64,000 bases of DNA from Rhodocollybia butyracea (Eukaryota > Basidiomycota > Agaricomycetes > Agaricales > Omphalotaceae), in the NCBI GenBank assembly GCA_015501585.1, contig JADNRY010000026.1, forward strand, positions 310,001 through 374,000, in the 5' to 3' direction. This document shows positions 47,030 to 58,177 of the stretch, piece after piece. The translations under genes were made by a program, and so were the position numbers. The notes below the pieces were generated by a model, which made no database searches, was not told the origin of the DNA, and was given only the letters and a program-made list of their open reading frames with translations. How positions within the stretch are numbered: the stretch's first letter is position 1; every line of letters starts with the position of its first letter.

Positions 47030-47268
47030 AGCTTTGACCTTGTAGGACATGCCCAAGGTCAGTTAGGACATGACCTAGGTGGGGTAGGCCATGACCTAGA
47101 TTGAGTAGGGCATATCCTAGGTAAGGTAGGGCATGCCCTAGGTCAGGTAGGACATGCCCTAGGTAGGGTGGGGCATGCCCTAGGTGAGGTTGGACATGCC
47201 CTAGGTGAGGTAGGACATGACCTAGGTCAGTTAGGGCATGTCCTAGAGTGGGTAGGGCATGCTCAAGG
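47030..47268. repeat. Palindromic minisatellite, 21-22 base unit
   Basis: About ten to eleven units of the type GTAGGGCATGCCCTAGGTCAG. Each unit contains the palindromes GGGCATGCCC and CCTAGG. Single related units lie beyond the foldback element at 46102-46137 (GGGCATGTCCTATACCTAGG), so that element may have jumped into this array. Confidence 0.88.
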
Positions 47269-47304
47269 TAAAAAAAAAAATTACTACATAAGGAAAATTT
47301 TCAC

Positions 47305-47635
47305 ATTTTTGCAAAGGATGAGGTCAAAGCTGTTTTTATTACCAAATTAGGCGATTTTCAAACACTTTATGTTTTCTCATAGAGTTAGACACATTTGGAA
47401 TTTTAATAAATTACTATATTAGGTAATTTTATTTCAATAGAGTTTTATTTCTTAATTAGGCAATTTCAAAATTTTGCAGTGGATGAGGTCAAAGCTGTTT
47501 TCATTGCCTAATTAAGAAGTGGCAAATTTTTGGCAGTGGATGAGGCCAAAGCTGTTTTTATTACTTAATTGAGAAACCACAAATCTTTTGCAGTGGATGA
47601 GGTCAAAGCTGATTTCACTACCTAATTGGGAAATG
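47305..47635. repeat. Tandem repeat, about 58-base unit
   Basis: The word GATGAGGTCAAAGCTG recurs near 47318, 47483, 47541 and 47599, each followed by a TTTTTATTACCTAATT-like piece; the last three are 58 bases apart. No coding function is seen. Confidence 0.8.
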
Positions 47636-47639
47636 GCCA

Positions 47640-48981
47640 AACTCACCACAAAAACTGTCTGGACTCTGTCCATGAGGACAATAACTTGTAGTAGGCATCC
47701 AGACTCCTTCTCCATACATAGAATAGGTGGCTTATCCCAAATGAAGGCAATCCTGTGGTGGGAAGGGGTTGGATTGCAAAATATTTTTTGGATGACCTTT
47801 GATTTTAGTTGATGAGGACAAAGCTGTATGTCCATAAAAGGAAATTAATGAAAAGAGGTGAGTCTAAAGATTGCTTAATATAACATGCAGATTGACATGG
47901 ATAAGGGTGATCCTTTTCATCCCCTGATACCCTGATATGTTCTCTACCCTTTCTGGGTCTCTGATATATTTAGATGTCCCATGGAAGATCAGTCCCAGTG
48001 AAAAGCCCCGACAAGTTGATCTGGGTTAATCTGGAAATTTGGCACATATCTGACTTGGTCCAAGTCTGTCTGAGTCTGTCCGAGTACAGAATGAAGGGTA
48101 GATTTTTCTTCAATTTATTTCATGTTACACTTCAAATCTATTAGTGTGAAATTCATCCGAACAGTCTCTAGGTTTGAGCTCAGTGCAACTTAGTTAATTT
48201 GCTTTGTGTTTGGCACTTGTACTTCCAACTTTTGACTTCATGAAACTATGAATGCCACTGTGCGGCTTAACATGTGACATTATAAGTTTTGAGATTTTGA
48301 AACTTTTCTTACATTGTTCTTTTGTTCTCTTCCTGTTTACTGTCATCTTGAGGCTCTATCTATTTTCAAGACTTCTTCAAAGCTTTAACAGCTCCTCAAC
48401 CCACTTCAGACTAGAGAGTTGAGAATGGATTCATTGGGCTGGGCTGGGTCATTCAGGTGAGATATCTCAGCCTTTCCTTTGATAATTTATTGAAAACTTT
48501 TTTTTTATTAGCTCTGTCGATGTCGTAGCATGCCGGTATGTCACACTTGATTGCTTTCGTTAATTCCTGTACATCCCAAGGTTGAGCTGTCTTAACTTTG
48601 TCTTTTGAATGAGTTAATTTTTTCAGCTATCAGTTGCCTTGTTTCTCAATATCCCACGCCCAGTAATCAGTTCAATGTATAGGTACCTTGTAGCTAGTTT
48701 GTATGTTGTATTAAGTAGCCAATAATTCAATACAATCTACTCAGATCATCCCAGACCATCCCAGACCACAATAAGTTCAGTAATGCAGCTAAGCCCAGAG
48801 GATCCCAGAGAAACTCAATTGAATCAACAAACCAAATTTTCATTTCCAGTGCTGCTTTTGGTCAGATATGCCCAGACAAGCCCAGACTAGCCCAGACCAC
48901 AACATAGGAAATGGTCACCATTTGTATATGAGGTGGCGTTTCCCTTTGTTCTTCTGGTATGGTAACACGGGTTGAGGTTAA
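47640..48981. other. No gene seen
   Basis: AT-rich, with a cluster of CCCAGAC/CCCAGA words at 48745-48900. No open frame with domain content. Confidence 0.45.
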
Positions 48982-51058
48982 TCAGTGAGTTGTTGTGGTG
49001 GGCACTTCCTCTTGTTCTAACAATTTTGTAGAAGAAGAATTCTCTCTTGAAAAGAGGGTTGACCACAGGGAAGGAGACTCTAACTCATCTTCCTTATAGG
49101 AAGGCCAATTTGATGAATCTTGGATGAAGGTTCAAAAATCCGGTGTCTCTAGTTCTTGTATCATCTGTTCTAACTTTCTCCAGTTAACAGGTTTCTTAAT
49201 GAATTGGATTACCAAGCTAGGATGCATTTGTTCGTCCAACAAATACACTCTGCGCAGAAATTGTGCCCACCCAACTGCAGTTCTCCCTTCAATATCTTTG
49301 TATCCTGCCGACAGTAGGAAGGTGCGAGCACAATTAGCCAATTCTTGGAATTCGGCTCTAATATTGGGTAACTCAGATGGTAGATACTGTACCATTGGTA
49401 AGCACAATTACCGGAGGTTGTCGTCGTTGTACTGGAGTATGGAGTAAGTGTTGACTAGCTTCTGTGTAGTCTTCCTCGCTGTTCTGGGCTGGCGGGGATT
49501 GGCCCATAATCTCTCGGTATCCTTCTGTGTAATTTCTGAATTCCGGAGCGTTTGTTGGTGTAGAATGTGCCAGTGGAGAATCTGCAAATTCACTTTCAGC
49601 GATTGTCAACCTGTTATATTGCACAGACTCCGACAAGTGCTTCTCTTCATGGGTAGCATTGTCCTCGCCTGATGTATCTCTTCGCTGTTCTCTAGGGTAG
49701 TACATGATTACTTCCGACGCTCTTCCTTCCCCATCTGTTTGTACCTGGGGTACTGGAACACATTCGGATTGTCAGAAATCATTACGCTTTGAGTTTCTTC
49801 GTGTCATAAGTAATCATGGAAGACAGTGGGTGTAACTGGGGTTTGGTAATCCGCTGAGCCTGGTTGGTGCCTTGCTGGTATCCCTTCCTGTTCCCTCAAA
49901 TCCGAGATGATTTCCGCCATGAGGTACTGTCCTCTGGTGGGAGGACCTACACTGGGATGGGCATCCTCCTGGTCTACCCATCTCGATTCCGACTCCCAGC
50001 TGCTCTGTCCGGGAAGAGGTTGAATAGGTATGCCTGCTAGGGTTTGAAGGTCCAATCCAATTCAGTTTATTTACCAAAATTTCAATGAATCATGAATTGG
50101 ACCAGTCCATAAAAAACCTAAATCTGTATGAACCATGGACCTGCACTGATTGCACTGGTCCAATTTAAACTGGTGCAGACTGGTTTAAACTGATTTAAAC
50201 TGCACATGCATGAAAGATATTCAGATATGTAACAAGTGAGACCATGTAAGAAACTACTATAAAACAATATAAAACATTCAATATATGCTCTAGGCTGCCT
50301 TACACTGCTCTTTTACCATGCAGAAATGCTTTCCAGGTTTGGCAGTCATTGGTCATCTGTTAAAACAGACCATGGATAGTGTATTGTATCATGTCAGGCT
50401 CTCAGACTTGTTGCATGGTACTGTTCAATAGGTTATGAGTAGTCTTTCCAGTCCTGTATTAGCTTATTGCTTGAGACCATTAGAAAATATAAATTTTATT
50501 GATCAAAATTGGAGAAAATATACTCATTTATCTAAATTATTTTTGCTATGTGGCTGTACCGGTTTAGACTGGTTTAAACTGATTCTTTGTGGTTCACTTT
50601 TTTTCTGAGATTTTGATGAACCATGAACTGGACCAGGTTTAAATCATGGACCGGTCCATCTATCATCAGTTCATTTTGCAGTTCAGTTCAGTGCAATTCA
50701 TCAGTTTTTTGCAGTCCATTGAATTGGACCTTCAAACCCTAATGCCTGCCAATTCTTGTGTGTAGTATTGATGTTAAAATGATCGCTCGAGTTCCCTAGG
50801 GGCAGAGTCTCTTAACCTAAGTCCCGGCAGACGTGTTGGAGATGCAGGTAAGGAACGAGGACAATTTACTAATTGTCTTCCTTGGGTATTAAATCCTCCG
50901 TGAGGTTGTGGGGTAGTTATTCTCCCAAAGCTCAGGACAGGATTGAGGTGGGTAAAACAATCCTGTCCAGGAGTCATCGTGAAGGCGGAGTATGGGGTAT
51001 AAGGGTAGTTAACGTTTCTTTGATTTTCCTCATTGGTTTTTGTGATTCTTGTAGCCAT
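48982..51058 (-). pseudogene. Gag-like or hypothetical protein remnant
   Basis: A broken minus-strand coding region that reads MATRITKTNEENQRNVNYPY from 51058 and ends near SFSTOP at 50774, then (across a MITE) AGIPIQPLPGQSSWESESRW to 49804. Next come YYPREQRRDTSGEDNATHEE (49705-49373), then LPNIRAEFQELANCARTFLL and QFIKKPVNWRKLEQMIQELE (49407-49132), and SSNWPSYKEDELESP to 48982. Stops or shifts separate these parts. The Pro/Gln/Ser-rich front with a compact helical rear resembles the capsid part of an LTR retrotransposon, but no zinc knuckle, protease or pol follows. The family is not certain. Confidence 0.45.
50038..50741. mobile_element. 704-base hAT-type MITE with 8-base target duplication
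   Basis: It begins TAGGGTTTGAAGGTCCAATC and ends GGACCTTCAAACCCTA. ATGCCTGC is duplicated exactly on both sides (50030-50037 and 50742-50749). The interior carries repeated TGGTTTAAACTG and ACTGGACCAG words and has no gene. It interrupts the gag-like remnant. TAGGG ends with an 8-base duplication are typical of hAT elements. Confidence 0.9.
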
Positions 51059-52750
51059 TACGACGACAACGGAGATCTGATATTATGTGAGCTTAGGTAT
51101 TGTCGACCTTTAGTCTAAGCTTTAACGGGTATTTGATATTCACTAGTTAAGTAATTAACTAGGGTTGTCAGTCGTGATAACTTCGGAAATCCTTAGAAAG
51201 TGGATATATTCTGCTGGTAGTACTCAGGAGTGTGTTTCAGTAGTCTCTCAATAACAGTGAACTTCAATATAAGATTGGTAGCTAAGTAGTCAAAGAGCGC
51301 TTGGGTTACAAAATATCAGATTTAAGGACAAAAATCGGTATACCGCTACTTATATACTCAACATTTGATTCTAAATAAACTTATAGTAGTGTGATTCACC
51401 CTCATTGTATGCTAATCTATTGATTTACTTCTTATGTTGCCAAATTGTGCCATTGTAAGTAAATTGTAAGAGCCCTGACTCTTAATGCCTCAGACCATGA
51501 GCAAGATCTCGTTCTATTAGAGAAATAGACCGAAACGAGTATGTGGTACGAGGATACATCAGGAAAAGCCGTTTTTTCCTAGGTGACCCCAGAGTGGCCT
51601 AAAGCAAACTAGGTGACCTATGAATCCTATGGCATCCTAGGAATTTGGGCTCGTCCCTTGCCAGTCAAGGCTCTTGAGGATTCCCTAGGGTATCCTAGGC
51701 AAACACAGGGCAAGCCTAGGTTTGCCCAGGTTTGCCCATGTGTTTCCCAGGTGTTCCCCAGGAGCACCTGGGCAAGCCTGGGCAAGCCTAGGAAATCCTC
51801 AAGAGCCTTGACTGGCAAGGGACGAGCCCAAATTCCTAGGATGCCATAGGATTCATAGGTCACCTAGTTTGCTTTAAGCCACTCTGGGGTCACCTAGGCA
51901 AAAATGGCTTTTCCTGATGTAAGAGTAGACTAATTATGTAATATCGGCGCTAACGGCAATGAACGTGCCGTAGGCGTTACATAAATCACGCCATCTTTTG
52001 AACATCATGATGTTCGGATATCAGTTGTAAGGTGCCGGACTAGCGCTTATATTCCAAAAGCTGCTAGACGCGCTCGATTAGTGCTTGTGATAGTCAGGAT
52101 TGGTTCCTGACACAGAGTATATAAGAGTGGATACTATCAATATACAGATGGATAAGTACATATAAGAGCTCAAGCCCATGGGAATATGAAGATATAAGGA
52201 CAAGACTGACTAAGCTAGAGGCGATATAAGGAGACACTCCAACACTTTAGCATTCTCGCTACATTCCGGGCTGGTCACTGGTGTATCTGCATTTGTAGAA
52301 TTGATTCTTATTCATAAGTTTCCTCCTCCATCTCCCACCTACATGGGGCCAAGCCCCAGGCAAACCACGTCTTACAATTTATCCCTTATCTACATATGTA
52401 CAGCCTATCTTATCATCAGTTATCTGGCTTATGATGTACATTATCATATGCATCTGAGTGCAAACATTCCTTGTAAGACACATACAAATTGTACTCAAGT
52501 CTCACCATGTTATTTAATCAACAAGTACTCTATCTATCTTTCTATCTTTCTAGTACAAGTTGAGGTAGAGCTTACTAGATATGTGCAGGTCTAGACCAAG
52601 TTGAAATAAAGCTTATTGGAATCTTAAAGATGTCCACAAGTCCGGATCGCCGGCGGTTACCCGCAAGTATTCATGTGGAATACTTGCAAGTATTGTACTT
52701 GCGGATCCAGATATCCGTTTCCCACGGATCCGTATGGGTAGCAAGTAGCA
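51059..52750. other. Possible LTR remnant plus spacer
   Basis: 51110-51556 and 51920-52140 flank a MITE and lie upstream of the gag-like remnant, so part may be its LTR; TGTAACGCC (from 51981, minus) and a CTCTTACA end near 51475 would be compatible, but the length is unusually short and no second LTR is seen. 52612-52740 is G/C-rich sequence related to the MITE that follows. No gene. Confidence 0.35.
51557..51919. mobile_element. CATCAGG palindromic MITE, copy 2
   Basis: 363 bases, CATCAGGAAAAGCCG to GGCTTTTCCTGATG, TA on both sides. Both arms can be read as the same 78-codon frame on opposite strands, which simply reflects the palindrome. It closely matches copies at 31059 and 57533. Confidence 0.87.
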
Positions 52751-52758
52751 CTTTAGAG

Positions 52759-53138
52759 TAAAGGTGGACACGAGTCCGGGTCCTGGTAAACCCGCACCCG
52801 CCGCACAGGTACCGGCGCAAAATAAATGCGACCTGTGACCTGACCGGGACCCGTGGCAACCGGTACCGGGATCTGGCGAGTCCCATTCATGCAGGTACCT
52901 GCCAGTACCTGCACTAGTATATAATTTATTGTAATAAGTATGTACTATAAGCAATAGACAAATTAATTTGGGTGAGTACAGGTCACCATGGGTTTGATAG
53001 TTTCTGAGAGGCGACCCATGACCTAACCGGGACCCGTGGGAACCGGTACCGGTATCTGGCAGATCCCGTTCAGCCAGGTATTCCCACGGGTGTGACCCGC
53101 GGGTAACCGGTTGGGACTTGGACTTGTGTCCACCTTTA
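52759..53138. mobile_element. 380-base hAT-type MITE with 8-base target duplication
   Basis: It begins TAAAGGTGGACACGAGTCC and ends GGACTTGTGTCCACCTTTA. CTTTAGAG is repeated exactly on both sides (52751-52758 and 53139-53146). The interior has many ACCGGTACCGG and GGGACCCGTGG words. Related GTCCACAAGTCCGG sequence lies just to the left (52630). Confidence 0.9.
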
Positions 53139-53373
53139 CTTTAGAGAAATTCTAACTACCTGCAAGTATTCCCCTGGGGATCTCTGAGGCTCCCTGACTG
53201 AGGCTGAGCTTGCTCTTTGCCAGGGTCTGCCCAAGCACCAATTCAGAAATCAGTATTATTAGACTTTGAATGCATGTTATCAAGAGAAGCAGAAAATCAT
53301 TTGTATACTGATTTAGTAACATATTACACACTACACTACTAACTTTAATGCAGAGTAATGAACTGCAAGGGGA

Positions 53374-53666
53374 GGAGGTAGAAAACATGATGGTGATTCA
53401 AAACTTATGGAGCATAGAGACGATTCCAAACGATTCTAAACATGTCCTATATTGTAAAAAATGAGTGAGAAATGATAGAGATATGTTTAAAACTCAGTTT
53501 TGGGTCTGGGCGAAAAGGAGGAGGTAATGAACATGTAGAATAATGCCCTAAAAGGTACGAAGCATGAAGACGACCCTATACAACTCTAAACAAGCCCTGG
53601 ATGGTGAAAATTAAGTGAGAAATAATGGAGATATGAGTAAAACTCACTTTTGAGCTTAGGGGGAGG
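53374..53666. repeat. Tandem repeat, about 145-base unit, two units plus one displaced
   Basis: GGAGGAGGTA... followed by GAAGACGA/GAGACGA, AAACTCAC/AAACTCAG and GGGGGAGG-like ends recurs at 53374 and 53517. A third, more diverged unit (GGAGGAGGTAGTAACAAATA) lies at 54402 on the far side of the hAT-like element, which therefore probably inserted into the array. Confidence 0.7.
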
Positions 53667-54328
53667 CAGTGTTGTGGTTAAGACTTAAGACTTAAGTTCG
53701 GTCGGATTTCTCTTAAGGGTTAATTAAGTCTTAATGTGCACGTGAACACAAGTCAGTTCAGGCGCGTTTGCGAGTTTGCAGTCCCGACTTCAGCAATGGG
53801 CCCGAGACTGCAAACTCGCAAACGCGCCTGAACATACTTGTATGGCTCGTCAAACGGGAGAAATGTGGCAGTGGCAGGGGGCAAAGGAAGATTCTACTCA
53901 CCATTGAGCTTTCTGTCTTGGATGTATACACAATCCGCTAGGCCTTTGATGAGAGTACATGTGAACTTTCAGATGATAGTGCCTTTAAAATTAAAAATGG
54001 TATGTTATAGTCCAATTTAATGTAGAGCTTAACTCAGGAAGTGGGGAAACTGGTGGAACTAGAGCTCGACAGGCATGCCATACTGTGTTCAGTGAAGGAC
54101 AGCTACTTATGGAGTTACTAGCACAGGAAAAGGAGGGTGAACCTATCCTAGATGATGGTGTCTGGCGCAACTCTGGCAATGAATACAACAGAAAATAATT
54201 TGATTGTTCTTAAGCCTTAATTTGCACTTAAATATCCCTTAATTATGACTTCAAATTAACCTATTAAGACTTAACTTCAAGGAGAGGGGTTAATTAAGCC
54301 CAAGGTTAAGCCCTTAACCACAACACTG
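53667..54328. mobile_element. 662-base hAT-like element
   Basis: It begins CAGTGTTGTGGTTAAGACTT and ends CTTAACCACAACACTG. No matching 8-base flank is seen (GGGGGAGG against ACATTGCC). The right flank 54333-54397 is an inverted copy of the element's own 54017-54080, so the right side was rearranged. A related larger copy is at 23571-29683. A short frame end (near 54150) resembles one at 29540. Confidence 0.7.
53748..53841. repeat. Perfect 28-bp hairpin inside the hAT-like element
   Basis: 53756-53783 (GTTCAGGCGCGTTTGCGAGT...) is repeated exactly inverted at 53806-53833, with a 22-base loop. ACAAGT on either side extends the stem after two mismatches. The stem is GC-rich in an AT-rich surrounding. 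Confidence 0.92.
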
Positions 54329-54774
54329 ACATTGCCTGTCGAGGTCTAGTTCCACCAGTTTCCCCACTTCCGGAGTCAAGCTCTACATTAATTTGGGGAG
54401 GAGGAGGAGGTAGTAACAAATATAGAGAATGATGCACTGAAAGTTATTCCAAATGGAGACAACTTATAGACAATCATAAACGCGCCCTGTATTGTGAAAG
54501 TTTACCAGAAATTTGAAGCGGTGTGTATAGTTCAGATTCTAAATCATAAATCACACCAGGTATGACAAAACAAGCTGCGAGGTATGGTCACCCTGCCAGA
54601 GAAGCAGGAATCAACATGTCAAACTAGGTTTTTCGAAAAACGCTAGTAGGTACCAGCAGATTGGGAAGTTAAGAACCATGAAATTTATCAAAATCCCAAT
54701 TCTGCTTGATGAAGACGAGTGGATGACTTCCCGTAAGGTTTAAGTGTTTGACAAAAAGTGATCAATCATTAAGA

Positions 54775-55708
54775 TGGCCCGCCAAGAAGTGCTCCCCATC
54801 AGGAAGTACAACCCTTCAAGATAAACCTTAAAATGATGTGTTCCCGTGCGGTAATGGCTTAGAGTATCTTTTGAGCAATACCTAAATGTACTATGATGAT
54901 TCATTCTGTGTCCTCAATTGGGATACAAGTTCTAGGAAATTATCAGAACAGGGGGCTGAACATCAAGCACGCCGCACCATTGGTGTGATATTTGCCATCA
55001 AACAGCCAGGAACACCAAGAATATTTATAGAAAGTAGAAAAAAGATAGTATATACTTTTGAAGGATAATCTAAAAACCTTATATCTCAATTTTTATGAGA
55101 ATTTATGGAGTATCCATGTAATGAGTAGGAAAGTCGTAGACCAGAGTACCTTAGCGAGACAAATCATGGCGCGCGCGGCTTTACCGTTGAGTGGAATTTG
55201 CATTACTGATGTGTGACTGATGAGTTGCACTTCTTGACTTTTGCTCGGACATTGCCCGACACAGGCTATAAAATATCTAAAAATACAGAATTCACAACAA
55301 GGGATATTTAGGGATCCGCATCGTAACCTTATACGGTTACGGCCGTACCAATATAACCCGTAAAATTCATAAAAATAGGTCCTTACGGTACAGCCGCTGG
55401 CACCCGTATACCCGTATACGGCACGTTATATCTCAGGCTGAAGGGTCCCAGCCAGTATCAATCATGCAAAACTATCTTGAAGCTCACCAGCATATGGCTG
55501 ACTGAGTGCCAAAAATCTGGCTTTATGGGTACCCGTATAGCAACCGTATAAATATGACCGTAAAAGTGTCCACAGACCTGGGACACCTTTTACGGTACGA
55601 TTACGGCGTGAATCCCTAGCCCGGTTATTGTGTACTAGCAATTGATCTATGTCCTCAGATCTGTGAGTCATTAGTCCTTGTGAAGTTATTAAATTTTTTA
55701 GTGAGCCA
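54775..55708. mobile_element. TGGMCCGCC MITE, copy 2, with nested insertion
   Basis: Inverted relative of 41636-42244, starting TGGCCCGCCAAGAAGTGCTC. The far end has diverged (GTGAGCCA). A 310-base insertion (55309-55618) interrupts it after GGGATATT. Confidence 0.7.
55309..55618. mobile_element. TAGGGAT-ended nested element
   Basis: It starts TAGGGATCCGCATCGTAACC and ends GGTACGATTACGGCGTGAAT followed by CCCTA. Inside are many TACGG/CCGTA words (GTATACCCGTATACGGCACG). The host MITE copy 1 shows the uninterrupted sequence. The target duplication is not clear. Confidence 0.6.
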
Positions 55709-56106
55709 TAGTAAGCGAGCTGCGCGATCATTGAAGACATGGTTTGAAATTTATCACCGGTCAAGATCACAGAGCCTCGGGACCTCCCTGTAAAGTTGTG
55801 TAAACGGGTTTTTGTATCTAATAATGGTTGGCTATCATTTTCACCGCATGGCCTCTTCAATGAGGTGATATAGGCCAGAAACTGTGACAATAAACAAGCA
55901 GAACCTCACAAGATGGAGAACTGCATCCACTTACCAAGGACTTGTGCAAACTTGGGCTGTCCTATTTTCTCAAAAATAGTGACCGTCTCCAACCTTGTCT
56001 CCAGCAGTACCCTCCCATTGACTGCCAAACACCCGGGTACACAAACAAGCAAGGTGGATTGCGTTGATGTCATGGACATGGTGTTACAGCTTTTATAAAT
56101 TGTCAC
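55709..56106 (-). pseudogene. Truncated hypothetical protein
   Basis: The frame from 56106 (STLLVCVPGCLAVNGRVLLE, then FEKIGQPKFAQVL) is followed by a possible intron (55862-55923 or close, GTAAGT to CACAG) and ITSLKRPCGENDSQPLLDTK with GSVILTGDKFQTMSSMIAQL. It runs into the end of the MITE at 55708, so it would be cut off. Composition is protein-like, but I do not recognise it. Confidence 0.3.
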
Positions 56107-56929
56107 ATTGCCGATTCCATTGGCTCAAGTTTCTAAATCGCGCAGATTTCGCATCAACCGCCTTGTATCTTCCCAGATTTAGTTCACCTTGATTTATAGA
56201 AGGAAGGTTTAATTGAACGACTGTGCAAACCACTATGGCCAGGAATACTTAACTTTATTTTTTGGCCATAAGAAAAAATTTCCGCCTTCCCCCCTCTCTA
56301 GGCCCCTTATATAGAGATTTTTTACCACCCCTTAGCGCCGGCATCTCCGGCACACAGTATTGGCTAGCCCAGACATCACCTACAGGTCCTACTCTAGATT
56401 TAGACATAGTGTTTGGACCATTCCTTAACCATAATATGAAGATCAGTGTAGCATTATGACTCAATCAGCTCTACTAGGAGCAGCATGAAGAGCTCTAAAA
56501 ATGCTCAGACTTAGTGTACTGTGTTTGGCCTGTTGACATGTTGTAGCTTCATTTTTTTTAATGGGTTATCCCTAATTTTCCATCAGAACAGCATATAAAG
56601 CAGGTATAGACCACCCAAACACCGCACGCTGGGAGACCACAATGTAGGGTCAAACTTCATCTGCAAAACCCAGAGCAGCGCAAAGTGCCCTACAATGAGT
56701 ACCCTTGCTCTGAGATGCACCTGTATAGCCCTACTATTCACTTGTCTACAAGGGATTGAACCATGGTGTCAACCCCTTCATCACCAAAACCTAACATCTC
56801 TGGAACCTATCTGGAAAGGAGTCCCAGACCCGGTGGATTTAGGGAATCTGGGAGGTCAGGAATCATTCTGTTAAAAATCTGGATCCCATCTGGTATGTTT
56901 AGGCAATCTAGAATCTCTCATCCATTCTG
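56107..56929. other. No gene seen
   Basis: Short open frames only, without domains or copies elsewhere in the window. Confidence 0.4.
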
Positions 56930-57090
56930 GAAGTTCTGGATTGAAATTCCAGATTGGATGAGAGTTTCCATGAATCCCAGATTGGATGGCAACTACCATG
57001 AGTCCCAGATTAGATAATAGATAACGACTGCCCGGACTCACAGATTGGGTGAGAATTACCACAAGTCCCAGAATGGGATAAGAAATACAC
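56930..57090. repeat. Minisatellite, about 32-base unit
   Basis: CCAGATTGGATGAGAGTTTC... with CATGAGTCCCAGATTRG recurs about four to five times with variation (GAATCCCAGATTGGATGGCA, CACAGATTGGGTGAGAATTA, AGTCCCAGAATGGGATAAGA). Confidence 0.75.
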
Positions 57091-57177
57091 AAACGTCGAG
57101 GTTGGACAAGAAGTCTCAGATAACCATACTCTGATTTGACCTATTACAATGGCTATGATAGCAACAATAGTACAGTA

Positions 57178-57273
57178 CATCAGGAAAAGCACTCTGGGCT
57201 CAGGTGGACTTAAGGTTCACTTAAGTTTGAAGATTTGCAAAGGCTTCACCTGAGCACCCCAGGGTGCCCCAGT
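57178..57273. mobile_element. Partial CATCAGG-type MITE
   Basis: CATCAGGAAAAGC then a diverged arm (TCAGGTGGACTTAAGGTTCA) and its partial inverse. It is cut off exactly where the LTR of Copia 2 begins, so Copia 2 probably jumped into it. Confidence 0.5.
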
Positions 57274-58162
57274 GTTGAAACTAGATTACCGCTTATGAGT
57301 CGTATCTAATCAGTAATGTGAGTCGACTAGATGCACTTGGTATATGATCGATGAACTGTCAATATATGCTATGTTGAAACTCACCCTCAAACACTAGACG
57401 CAGCCTCTAGGCAGGTTCGTATAGATGTAGTCAATTATGCCATTTGCTATTAGTCTTATGATACATAGCTTGTATGCTGCCTTGCAGTACCTATGAACAA
57501 TACCTATAGAATTACCATACTGCATCAGGAAAAGCTGTTTTTGCCTAGGTGACCCAGGGTGGCCTAAAGCAAACTAGGTGACCTATGAGTCCTATGGCAT
57601 CCTAGGAATTTGGGCTCGTCCCTTGCCAGTCAAGGCTCTTGAGGATTCCCCAGGGTATCCTAGGTTATCCTAGGAAGCCCCAGAGAAACTCCAGGTCAAC
57701 TTTGGGAACACCTGGGCAAGCCTGGGCAGACCTAGGCTTGCCCTGGGTTTGCCTAGGATACCCTAGGAAATCCTCAAGAGCCTTGACTGGCAAGGGACAA
57801 GCCCAAATTCCTAGGATGCCATAGGATTCATAGGTCACCTAGTTTGCTTGGGGCCACTCTGGGGCCACCTAGGCAAAAACAGCTTTTCCTGATGTGACTC
57901 CATCTTCTAGGGTACATTATGCACATGTATATGCACTATGTTTAGCAGTATGACTCAAGTAGACTCATACATTGTTATAGGGTTTATTATATTCTGTAGT
58001 ATAAATACTGTAGATATTTTCCTGTAACAATAACCAAGAATCCTACTATTCATCTGGACACTTGTTCTGCTCTCAACAAGCACTCTTATATCTCCTGTAA
58101 CCTCCACACACTCTAAGGTGAGTATGCTGTCAACCTTGTGTTGACTGACCGCTGTTCCTACA
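57274..58162 (+). repeat. 5' LTR of Copia 2
   Basis: TGTTGAAAC to TTCCTACA, immediately followed by the primer site. Without the MITE at 57533-57894 it would be about 527 bases. The right end is fixed by the primer site; the left by the break in the partial MITE. Confidence 0.65.
57533..57894. mobile_element. CATCAGG palindromic MITE, copy 3
   Basis: 362 bases from CATCAGGAAAAGCTG to AGCTTTTCCTGATG, flanked by TG on both sides. It is inserted in the Copia 2 LTR, so it is younger than that element. Confidence 0.86.
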
Positions 58163-58177
58163 GGTTATGGGCCCTGG
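58163..58177 (+). promoter_or_regulatory. Primer-binding site of Copia 2
   Basis: GGTTATGGGCCCTGG directly after the LTR. It differs at one base from the primer site of Copia 1. Confidence 0.78.

Noticed and set aside
47168..47350. Plus-strand frame with repeated GHALGEV peptide
   Set aside because: It is a translation of the 21-22 base minisatellite, with no other coding signal.
51627..51863. 78-codon frames on both strands of the CATCAGG MITE
   Set aside because: Both strands give almost the same peptide because the element is a palindrome; it is not a gene.
51475..51981. A short LTR for the gag-like remnant
   Set aside because: TG...CA ends can be drawn, but after removing the MITE only about 144 bases remain, and no second copy or primer site supports it.
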